In this document: positions 1 through 5,238 of the stretch, piece by piece
Layout: each line of letters opens with the position of its first letter
Position numbering within the stretch: position 1 is the first letter of the stretch
NCBI GenBank assembly: GCA_002308615.1
Contig: DBWC01000142.1
Span: 1 to 8,826 of the forward strand
Direction of reading: 5' to 3'
Source: Clostridiales bacterium UBA1248
GTDB lineage: Bacteria > Bacillota > Clostridia > Oscillospirales > CAG-272
DNA: 8,826 nucleotides
Notes under the pieces: model-generated
Databases searched by the model: none
Seen by the model: only the letters and a program-made list of their open reading frames with translations
What the model was told of the DNA's origin: nothing
Made by a program: the position numbers and the translations under genes

Positions 1-10
1 GTATGAAAAT

Positions 11-598
11 ATGAAGAATAAACAGCTTCAAACAATATTGATTATTTCGATACTGTTGATAACATTGTTGAATATTTACAGTTGTTCCACAAAAAACTCA
101 GATCCTACAAAAAACAAGTATTTGAAAATCTCATGGGAAGACAGCGATATTGTAGACGTTTTACATATTCATGACGACGATTCATGGGAAACGCTCGAAT
201 CAGATGAATCTAAAACAACTTATATTAAATCCAATCTTTCGATAGAAGGAACCGAATATACGTATAAGGAATTGTACGTAGAATACCCGGAGAATAACAC
301 CTTTACTTGCATAATAGGATATTATTTAGGTGAGAATTTGATTATAACCGGGAACGTCATTTGTTTTGAGAATGAAACTGAGGCACAAAAAAACTTTTAT
401 GCCGGAATAGCTTTAGATGAAATTGAAAATGTTCACAACAGTGAGATAAATATGCTTGCCGGAAGAGATATTATAATATTCAAACTGCTTGATGATGATA
501 ATGCGGAACTCAAAGGCGGTAAGGAATTATACTCAATGTTTCTCAAGCATTTCTGTTCGGTTTTGGAAATTGATTATGATTCTTTAAACTTGAATTAA
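11..598 (+). CDS. Putative lipoprotein of unknown function
   Basis: This 195-residue protein has a short Lys-rich start, a hydrophobic stretch at about residues 8-22 and a lipobox-like I-Y-S-C ending at Cys25, so it is probably exported and lipid-anchored on the outer face of the membrane. The mature part is acidic, with several Asp/Glu clusters (for example around residues 44-58 and 160-164), no further membrane segment and no motif I recognise. The start is the first in-frame ATG; only 10 bases precede it in the window, so its ribosome binding site and promoter cannot be judged. The gene is notably AT-rich: bases 61-120 contain 17 G+C of 60, against 34 of 60 in bases 961-1020 of the next gene. 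That could mean foreign origin or a fast-evolving orphan. It converges on the next gene and shares a terminator with it. The coding call is firm; the function is unknown. Confidence 0.8.
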   Translation: MKNKQLQTILIISILLITLLNIYSCSTKNSDPTKNKYLKISWEDSDIVDVLHIHDDDSWETLESDESKTTYIKSNLSIEGTEYTYKELYVEYPENNTFTCIIGYYLGENLIITGNVICFENETEAQKNFYAGIALDEIENVHNSEINMLAGRDIIIFKLLDDDNAELKGGKELYSMFLKHFCSVLEIDYDSLNLN

Positions 599-603
599 TT
601 TGA

Positions 604-640
604 AAAACAGGACAATCGTTTACAACGGTTGCCCTGTTTT
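604..640. terminator. Bidirectional intrinsic terminator between convergent genes
   Basis: AAAACAGG (604-611) pairs with CCTGTTTT (633-640). The stem continues inward through CAATCGTT/AACGGTTG with one A-C mismatch and one T-G wobble, leaving a loop of about 3 bases. On the plus strand it is followed by GTTTTATCTT; on the minus strand the stem's own T-run continues as TTTTTCAAATT. It sits 5 bases after the lipoprotein stop and 3 bases beyond the minus-strand gene's stop, so it can serve both. Confidence 0.8.
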
Positions 641-643
641 GTT

Positions 644-2800
644 TTATCTTCTTCCGGGTCCGCCGCCTCCGGGACCGAAGCCGCCTCCGCCGAAGCCGCC
701 GCCGGAATAACCCATAAGCGACGAGGTCTGCGTCCATTCAAGCACGGTCTTCTCCCCGCTTAATATCTTGTAGCTGCCGTTCAGCTCTATCTTATCCGAA
801 GCTATCCAGAATGACGAATACTGCGACGGAAGACTGAATTCGACTATTGTGTTCCCCGCTTTATCGCTTACCGTGTAATCTCCCGCGGCAAAGCTCGTTC
901 CGCTTGAAACGTACGTGTTTACCCCTCCGTCCTCCGGCACCTCGCATACGCCGCCGAGCGCGACTACCGTTCCGCCGGTCATCGTGATTTTACCGTCAAC
1001 GTCGATAGAGCCCGCCATACCGCCCATTGAGGCGCCGCTTTTAACGATCACGACTCCGCCGGACATAGTTATGCTGCCGTTTGCGTCTATACCGTCCGTA
1101 TCGCCCGACGGCGTCGTCACTTCAAGATAGCCGCCCGTGATATTTATAAGCGTTGATTTTGTGCCCTTGCAGGCATTCACACCGTCGTCCTCACCGTAAA
1201 CGTACGTTTTGCCGCCGTTTATCTCCACGACGTTCGCTTCAAGTCCCTCGTGCGATTTTATGACGTTTATATATCCGCCGTCGATCTTTAAAGTACCGTC
1301 GGCGTGTATGCCGTCGTCCGCGGCGGTCACCGAAAGAGTGCCGCCGGATAACGTAACGTTTCCGGTGCTGACCGCGCCGCTTTCAAGCTTGTTGCCGGAA
1401 TTTGCGTGCAGTCCGTCGTCCTTGCTGTAAACCGCGACCGTGCCGCCGACTATGATTATATCGTTTGCCGCTTTTATCCCTTTTGACGAAAACGTCGTTT
1501 TCTCGGAATTGCCTCCGCCGTCTGTCGTAAGCTGTACCCAGTCTCCGGTAATCACGCCCGATGAAATATCGGTTATAAGATAACCGTTCATTGACGTGTT
1601 GACCTTCTCGCCGCCGGAGCTTGCGGTGCCGTTTTCGCCGTCCGGCGTCGTTCCGGCTTTGACAACGCTGAAAAGCACGTTGTTATATGATGCCGGGACC
1701 TTGACAAGCAGACCGTAGTAGCTTGCCGTCCGTCCGCTTCTTATCATCGTCTCATATTCGCACTTTCTCCACTCGCCTTGTGTGCCGCCGTCGTTATAGA
1801 AATACGCGTAGTAATCGTTTGATTCCGAATAAGTGCCCTTTGAAACTATAAGATATATTTCTCCGGATACCGCGCCGGCGTCGGACAGCTCCGCGTAGGA
1901 CGAGGTGAAAATATTTACGACGCAGTCTTCATCCGCCTCCGCTATCTCAACGTTATACGCTGCGCTTATGCCGTCACAGGCGGAATAAATATCAACGTGA
2001 CCGCCGGTTATGCTGACCGTGCCCTTCTGATTGTTTTTAGAAGAAATGTCCGAGTTTGACGTTTTTATGCAGTCGGAGCCGGTGGACGTTAAGATCAGAT
2101 CACCGGATTCTATCTTTACGGCGTCGTTGCCTTTGAGCGCCGTACCCGGCGAGGTGACTTTAAGCGTTACGTTTTTGATCTTAAGATCGTCTTTTGATTT
2201 GATGCCGTTGTCGTAAGACGAATTTACTATCAGCGTTCCTTTGCCGCTTAGCTTAAGATCGCACTTCGCATATATCGCCGCGTCGTAATTGTCGTCGGAA
2301 TCCGAATCCTTTTTCGCGTCGGACGCGCGGCTGTCGGTCACGGTGTTATACGTTTCTTTTGCGGATTTTACCGTCGCTTCGCCGGCGTTTTCAAACAGTA
2401 TCGGAGCGCCTGTCGTGCAGTTTATCGCCGCGTTGTTCAGTATCAGCGTGACCTCGTCGTCATCAGACGCGGAAACGATCACCTGTCCGTCCGGCAGACT
2501 GCCGGAGCACGTGTATTCGCCGGCTTTAGTTATCGTATATACGTTTCCGCTGACCGTCACCTCACCCGCTCCTTCGCCCGGCGTTACGGTAAAGTCGCCC
2601 TCCGCCGTTTTGCTGTCGTCGACCGGGTCCGTCAGCTTTTCAACGTCCGACGGCACGGTATCGTTTTCAGTTTCGGCCGTCGTCACGGCGCCGGTCACGA
2701 CACCTGTGTCGGTCTGTGCCGGGGAAACGATTTCCGGCGTGCAGGAAACGAGCACCGCCGCCGCAAGGATCAGAGCAGTAAACACCTCGAGATTTTTCAT
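644..2800 (-). CDS. Cthe_2159-family carbohydrate-binding beta-helix lipoprotein
   Basis: This 718-residue secreted protein has a signal peptide ending in the lipobox V-L-V-S-C (Cys20), a Thr/Glu/Asp-rich linker to about residue 70, and then a long repetitive beta-helical region. Short repeats of the type D-D-G-[ILV]-x-A recur near residues 198, 274, 462, 496, 518, 539 and 569, each after a strand with a G-G turn (SGGTLSV, DGGYINV, NGGKTYV, TGGYLEV). This is the pattern of the Cthe_2159/DUF4353 family, whose founding member is a calcium-containing right-handed beta-helix reported to bind acidic plant polysaccharides. A less repetitive insert lies at about residues 290-430. The last 20 residues are almost all Gly with Phe, Pro and a final Arg-Arg, a tail I associate with this family. 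The start has a GAAAGG site (2809-2814) 8 bases upstream. The likely role is cell-surface binding of glycan or polyanion; no catalytic site is visible. Family call is firm, ligand is inference. Confidence 0.85.
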   Translation of the reverse strand: MKNLEVFTALILAAAVLVSCTPEIVSPAQTDTGVVTGAVTTAETENDTVPSDVEKLTDPVDDSKTAEGDFTVTPGEGAGEVTVSGNVYTITKAGEYTCSGSLPDGQVIVSASDDDEVTLILNNAAINCTTGAPILFENAGEATVKSAKETYNTVTDSRASDAKKDSDSDDNYDAAIYAKCDLKLSGKGTLIVNSSYDNGIKSKDDLKIKNVTLKVTSPGTALKGNDAVKIESGDLILTSTGSDCIKTSNSDISSKNNQKGTVSITGGHVDIYSACDGISAAYNVEIAEADEDCVVNIFTSSYAELSDAGAVSGEIYLIVSKGTYSESNDYYAYFYNDGGTQGEWRKCEYETMIRSGRTASYYGLLVKVPASYNNVLFSVVKAGTTPDGENGTASSGGEKVNTSMNGYLITDISSGVITGDWVQLTTDGGGNSEKTTFSSKGIKAANDIIIVGGTVAVYSKDDGLHANSGNKLESGAVSTGNVTLSGGTLSVTAADDGIHADGTLKIDGGYINVIKSHEGLEANVVEINGGKTYVYGEDDGVNACKGTKSTLINITGGYLEVTTPSGDTDGIDANGSITMSGGVVIVKSGASMGGMAGSIDVDGKITMTGGTVVALGGVCEVPEDGGVNTYVSSGTSFAAGDYTVSDKAGNTIVEFSLPSQYSSFWIASDKIELNGSYKILSGEKTVLEWTQTSSLMGYSGGGFGGGGFGPGGGGPGRR

Positions 2801-2824
2801 AATATACGCCTTTCACAAATATTT

Positions 2825-2917
2825 CTGATTTTATTTTACCCGTTTTTGATTAAGGTTTCTATCAACAGAATGAAAACACTTACAACAAGTTACGCGAAAA
2901 TCAGGTGAAAACCGGGT
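2825..2917 (-). promoter_or_regulatory. Upstream region of the beta-helix gene with interleaved complementary segments
   Basis: The region upstream of the minus-strand lipoprotein gene has no confident sigma-A promoter. A TTGATA and a TAAAAT occur on the minus strand but are about 21 bases apart. Two inverted pairs are interleaved: CTGATTTT (2825-2832) with AAAATCAG (2897-2904), and ACCCGTTTT (2838-2846) with AAAACCGGGT (2908-2917, one extra C). If transcribed they could form a pseudoknot-like leader. The sequence is AT-rich, so chance is a serious alternative. Confidence 0.2.
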
Positions 2918-2935
2918 GTTTTTGCTTTACACATT

Positions 2936-2961
2936 TAAAAAGCACCGATCGGAAGATCGGT
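2936..2961 (-). terminator. Minus-strand hairpin terminator upstream of the beta-helix gene
   Basis: ACCGATC (2944-2950) and GATCGGT (2955-2961) form a perfect 7-bp stem around a 4-base loop. Read on the minus strand the hairpin is followed directly by GCTTTTTAAA (2943-2934), a normal intrinsic terminator layout; there is no T-run on the plus side. No minus-strand gene lies immediately upstream, so it may block antisense transcription from the toxin-antitoxin locus, or act in the leader of the beta-helix gene if that gene's promoter lies further upstream. Confidence 0.6.
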
Positions 2962-2992
2962 TCTCATAAGAATAATATGTAAATATTTTGTT

Positions 2993-3028
2993 AAAACGTC
3001 ATCAAATGCTTGCATTTGATGACGTTTT
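2993..3028. promoter_or_regulatory. 36-bp palindromic operator of the toxin-antitoxin operon
   Basis: AAAACGTCATCAAATGC (2993-3009) is followed by TT and then GCATTTGATGACGTTTT (3012-3028). This gives two perfectly complementary 17-base arms around a 2-base centre. The centre and right arm contain the -35 box of the operon promoter, so binding here would block RNA polymerase. Ribbon-helix-helix antitoxins of the RelB/DinJ type commonly autoregulate by binding such dyads, with conditional help from the toxin. An RNA hairpin role is less likely because the sequence lies upstream of the apparent -10 box. Confidence 0.8.
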
Positions 3029-3038
3029 TGCATATAAT
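3010..3038 (+). promoter_or_regulatory. Sigma-A-type promoter of the toxin-antitoxin operon
   Basis: TTGCAT (3010-3015), a 17-base spacer and a consensus TATAAT (3033-3038) lie about 30 bases before the antitoxin start. The -35 begins at the exact centre of the palindrome at 2993-3028, consistent with repression by occlusion. Transcription would begin near 3045, giving a short leader with the AGAAAGGAGA ribosome binding site at 3051-3060. Confidence 0.8.
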
Positions 3039-3068
3039 AATAGTGAAATCAGAAAGGAGAGTATGATT

Positions 3069-3371
3069 ATGGCAAACACATTGGTACAGTTTCGTACTGA
3101 CGAAGCGACCAGAATAAAAGCAATTCAGATCTGCGAACAGCTCGGTATCGATCTTCAAACGTATATGCGTATGTGCATTTCGCGTCTCATATCCGAGAAC
3201 GGCGTCCCGTTTAGTATGAAATTAAACGACGTGCAGAAGAACAAAGGCATACTCGCACTAAGGCAAATGGGGAAAATCTCAGAAGAAAAAGGCAATTCCG
3301 ATATGACGCTTGACGAGATAAATGATGAGATCAAAAACGCTCGAAAAGACGGCAGTGCGGAGACATTATGA
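3069..3371 (+). CDS. RelB/DinJ-family antitoxin
   Basis: This 100-residue type II antitoxin has an N-terminal ribbon-helix-helix fold: a short strand (residues 4-9, TLVQFR) for DNA contact, then two helices covering about 12-42 with the conserved LGID...T/Y.R core and the following NGVPF motif near 44-48. The C-terminal part (about 52-100) is charged and ends in a T-L-D-E-I-N-D-E-I helix, typical of the region that wraps and neutralises the toxin. ATG 3069 is preferred because AGGAGA (3055-3060) lies 8 bases upstream. ATG 3063 is only 2 bases from that site, and an upstream in-frame ATG at 2988 would lie before the promoter. Its stop overlaps the toxin start as ATGA. It probably represses its own operon at the 36-bp palindrome. 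Family call is firm; partner specificity is inferred from position. Confidence 0.9.
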   Translation: MANTLVQFRTDEATRIKAIQICEQLGIDLQTYMRMCISRLISENGVPFSMKLNDVQKNKGILALRQMGKISEEKGNSDMTLDEINDEIKNARKDGSAETL

Positions 3372-3784
3372 AGTTTTACGCTGTTATTGACACGAACGTG
3401 CTGGTATCCGCCGCTATGAAACCTGAATCCGTTCCCGGTCAGGTTGTGGAATTGGTATTGGACGGTGTTATCGTTCCGCTCCTCAATAAAGAGATAATCA
3501 AAGAATACCGCAATGTGTTGCTGCGCCCGAAATTTGGCTTTCCGGAGCAAATCGTCAAAGACGTTCTGAATGAGATAGACGGTCACGGCATATACGTTGA
3601 CGCCGAGCACGTTGACGTTGAACTTCCCGATCCCAAAGACCTTGTGTTTTACGAGGTTGTCATGAATATGCGCAAGGAAGAGGACGCATATCTCGTGACG
3701 GGAAATATAAAACATTTTCCGGAAAAACCGTTCATCGTAACGCCGAGACAGATGATAGATATTATTCTGGAATCTTTTGAGTGA
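3368..3784 (+). CDS. PIN-domain toxin, putative ribonuclease (COG1569 type)
   Basis: This 138-residue protein spans one PIN domain, the Mg2+-dependent ribonuclease fold of VapC-like toxins. Visible active-site elements are VIDTNVLVSA with Asp8, IKEYRNVL with Glu46, the D-P-K-D segment at 88-91 and E-D-A-Y-L-V-T-G-N-I-K-H-F-P at about 105-118 with Asp106. The TGN-x-KHFP ending is characteristic of the COG1569/TIGR00305 'PIN family toxin component' group rather than classic VapC, so Asn in place of Asp after TG is not a defect. The length is normal and the frame is intact, so it is probably active. Its ATG overlaps the antitoxin stop by four bases (ATGA), implying translational coupling, with GGAG at 3359-3362. 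The substrate is likely tRNA, rRNA or mRNA but cannot be read from the sequence. Confidence 0.9.
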   Translation: MKFYAVIDTNVLVSAAMKPESVPGQVVELVLDGVIVPLLNKEIIKEYRNVLLRPKFGFPEQIVKDVLNEIDGHGIYVDAEHVDVELPDPKDLVFYEVVMNMRKEEDAYLVTGNIKHFPEKPFIVTPRQMIDIILESFE

Positions 3785-3838
3785 ACCGTCTTTAAAGCGG
3801 TGTAGTTCACAATGGATTTTTTACAAATTAAACAATAA

Positions 3839-3881
3839 ACGGAGGAGTTAAACTATCATGCAGCTTCTCCGTCGTTTTTTT
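3839..3881 (+). terminator. Intrinsic terminator of the toxin-antitoxin operon
   Basis: ACGGAGGAG (3839-3847) pairs with CTTCTCCGT (3864-3872) with one G-T wobble, across a 16-base loop, and is followed after CG by seven T residues (3875-3881). It lies 55 bases past the toxin stop. The GGAGGAG and ATG inside it look like a ribosome binding site and start, but lead only to a 16-codon frame. Confidence 0.75.
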
Positions 3882-3933
3882 ACCGGTACATTTATAACAA
3901 CGTTCCGTTGATAACACGACTACGAATTGATAA

Positions 3934-3962
3934 TTGACAAAATTCAAAGACGTAAAATAATT
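3934..3962 (+). promoter_or_regulatory. Putative promoter of the decayed HTH gene
   Basis: A consensus TTGACA (3934-3939) is followed 17 bases later by ATAATT (3957-3962), or at 18 bases by TAATTA. It lies about 45 bases before the relic ATG at 4006 and after the toxin terminator. It fits a leftover promoter of the regulator; whether it is still used is unknown. Confidence 0.5.
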
Positions 3963-4005
3963 AAGACATAAGCTTACAGATAAAAAATCGAAAGGGTATT
4001 ACGTA

Positions 4006-4304
4006 ATGAATATAAAAATATGAGCAAAAATAGAGTCTTTACGTACGCGCGACGGCGTTACTCAGGAAAAGCTCGCCTCTGCACTCGGTGTTACTGCTCA
4101 GGCAGTCAGCAAACGGGAAAGTGAAAACGGCTATCCCGATCTTGAATACCTTACACCGATCGCAAACTTCTTTAACGTCACGCTTGACGAGCTTTTCGAT
4201 CATGATTTCGTCGAGAAGGAAAGGCCGGCTATTCTTCTCCTTTTACGAACAGGATAACGGATGAATCTGAAAGCGTTTACGCGACAAAAAATGAAGCTGA
4301 TTAA
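4006..4304 (+). pseudogene. Decayed XRE-family HTH transcriptional regulator
   Basis: A ribosome binding site (AAAGGG, 3991-3996) and ATG 4006 open a frame that hits TGA at codon 6 (4021-4023). The same frame then continues without a stop to 4257. It encodes a recognisable XRE/Cro helix-turn-helix: AKIESLRTRDGVTQEKLASA, then LGVTAQAVSKRESENGYPDL and a tail reading IANFFNVTLDELFDHDF. Related repressors usually have VSKWE; here the Trp codon is CGG (Arg), a further sign of decay. After about 4215 the reading appears to jump frame: 4218-4301 reads on as an open frame ending ITDESESVYATKNEAD before TAA at 4302. The early TGA is most simply a nonsense mutation, since neighbouring genes use TGA as a true stop. 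The DNA-binding fold would have controlled a neighbour or itself; which one cannot be told. Confidence 0.8.
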
Positions 4305-4312
4305 AAAGGAAC

Positions 4313-4339
4313 AGGACGGGTAAATTTTCTACCCGTCCT
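4313..4339. terminator. Bidirectional intrinsic terminator
   Basis: AGGACGGGTA (4313-4322) and TACCCGTCCT (4330-4339) form a perfect 10-bp stem with a 7-base loop. On the plus strand it is followed by ATTCTTAT and would end the HTH relic transcript. On the minus strand it is followed by GTTCCTTTTTAATC and would end the hydrolase-mscS transcript about 65 bases past the mscS stop. Confidence 0.8.
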
Positions 4340-4382
4340 ATTCTTATGAGCCGCCTTGCGCCCGTTCTTCCTTATGCGAAGT

Positions 4383-4402
4383 AGCCCGATCGGCGCTTTT
4401 TT
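4383..4402 (+). terminator. Weak plus-strand terminator-like hairpin
   Basis: AGCCC (4383-4387) can pair with GG and GCT (4392-4397, one bulged C) around a GATC loop, followed by six T residues (4397-4402) immediately before the mscS stop. It may back up the stronger hairpin at 4313 and stop plus-strand transcripts entering mscS. The stem is short, so this is tentative. Confidence 0.3.
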
Positions 4403-4404
4403 CT

Positions 4405-5226
4405 TTATTCTTCCTCTTTTTCCGGTTTTACTATACGAACCGCTATTCTCTCCTCCGGGTCGTCTATGCCGTTTTCCGCTAAGGCTTTGCTGCAGTTTTC
4501 TATCAGGTCAAAATAGACGTCCCAGTAATTCGCCGTTTCGCACCAGGCGCGTATCGTGAATATATACGTATCGTCGTCCACCGCAGTGAGCCGCGCAAAC
4601 GGCTTCGGATCGGGCAGGACGCCCTTTGTGTTCGACGCCGCGTCAAGCAGAACGGATTTGACGAGCTCCTGATCTATATCGTTCGTGATCTTGAAATTCT
4701 GGTCCACGCGCCGTTTGTCGGACGCCGTGAAATTCGTTACGTTCGCGCTCATAAGGTCGCCGTTGGGCACGAGTATCTGCTTGTTGTCTATCGTCATTAT
4801 CTTTGTGTAAAAGATGCTGATATCCTTGACGGTACCCTCCGCGCCGGTGGACTCTATATAGTCGCCGATCTTAAAGGGTCTGAATATGAGTATCATAAAC
4901 CCGCCTGCAAAGTTGGAGAGCGCGCCCTGGAACGCCAACCCCACGGCAAGGCCGCCGGAGGCTATAAGCGCCACGACGCTTGACATCGGAACGCCGAGTA
5001 TCTCAATTATACCGACGATCAAAAACAGATACAAAAGGATCTTTACCGCTTTTGTGACTATGACCTTTACGGTGTTGTTCCATTTTGTTTTTTCGGTCGC
5101 TTTAACGACGGCTTTGCCTATCAGCTTGATCACAATAAGTCCGACAACGAGCACGGCTATGGCAAGAAGTATCTTTCCGCCGTAGCTGCTGCCCATATCG
5201 ATGAGCTTTTTTATGAATTCTTCCAT
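4405..5226 (-). CDS. mscS: MscS-family small-conductance mechanosensitive channel
   Basis: This 273-residue protein is the length of a minimal MscS channel, which opens under membrane tension to release solutes during hypo-osmotic shock. Three membrane segments are visible: about residues 18-38, 57-77 and 82-115. The third carries the pore-lining Gly/Ala pattern (SGGLAVGLAFQGALSNFAGG, 90-109), followed by the signature FRPFKIGDYIE (115-125). The cytoplasmic beta domain contains EGTVKDISIFYTKIMTIDNK and the PNGDLM motif (154-159), and the alpha/beta C-terminal domain runs to a charged Glu-rich end. Nothing appears truncated. The ribosome binding site AAGAGGA (5234-5240) lies 7 bases upstream and overlaps the stop of the preceding hydrolase gene, so the two are very likely co-transcribed and probably translationally coupled. 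Other MscS-like paralogues are possible, but channel function is well supported. Confidence 0.93.
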   Translation of the reverse strand: MEEFIKKLIDMGSSYGGKILLAIAVLVVGLIVIKLIGKAVVKATEKTKWNNTVKVIVTKAVKILLYLFLIVGIIEILGVPMSSVVALIASGGLAVGLAFQGALSNFAGGFMILIFRPFKIGDYIESTGAEGTVKDISIFYTKIMTIDNKQILVPNGDLMSANVTNFTASDKRRVDQNFKITNDIDQELVKSVLLDAASNTKGVLPDPKPFARLTAVDDDTYIFTIRAWCETANYWDVYFDLIENCSKALAENGIDDPEERIAVRIVKPEKEEE

Positions 5227-5238
5227 AACGCTGTCCTC

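Noticed and set aside
543..737. 64-codon minus-strand frame very rich in Arg
   Set aside because: It is a frame-shifted read of the glycine-rich C-terminal tail codons of the beta-helix gene.
915..1430. Plus-strand frames with repeated Pro/Ser-rich translation
   Set aside because: They are antisense reads of the Gly/Asp-rich beta-helix repeats and carry no independent support.
2289..2828. 179-codon open frame on the plus strand opposite the beta-helix gene start
   Set aside because: Its Ser/Thr/Val-rich translation mirrors the repetitive codons of the real gene on the other strand, and there is no good ribosome binding site or promoter.
2988..3068. Longer antitoxin start at 2988
   Set aside because: It lies upstream of the apparent promoter and runs through the palindrome; ATG 3069 has a well-spaced AGGAGA site and starts at the conserved family N-terminus.
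3155..3715. 186-codon open frame on the minus strand across the toxin-antitoxin genes
   Set aside because: It is antisense to two well-recognised overlapping genes, has no recognisable domain, and is best explained as a shadow frame.
3858..3911. 16-codon frame after GGAGGAG inside the toxin terminator
   Set aside because: The motif and ATG are part of the terminator stem and loop, the peptide is very short, and nothing else supports translation.
4021..4023. TGA in the HTH gene as a sense codon (alternative genetic code)
   Set aside because: The antitoxin and toxin genes both use TGA as their stop, and the HTH relic has other lesions, so mutation is the simpler explanation.
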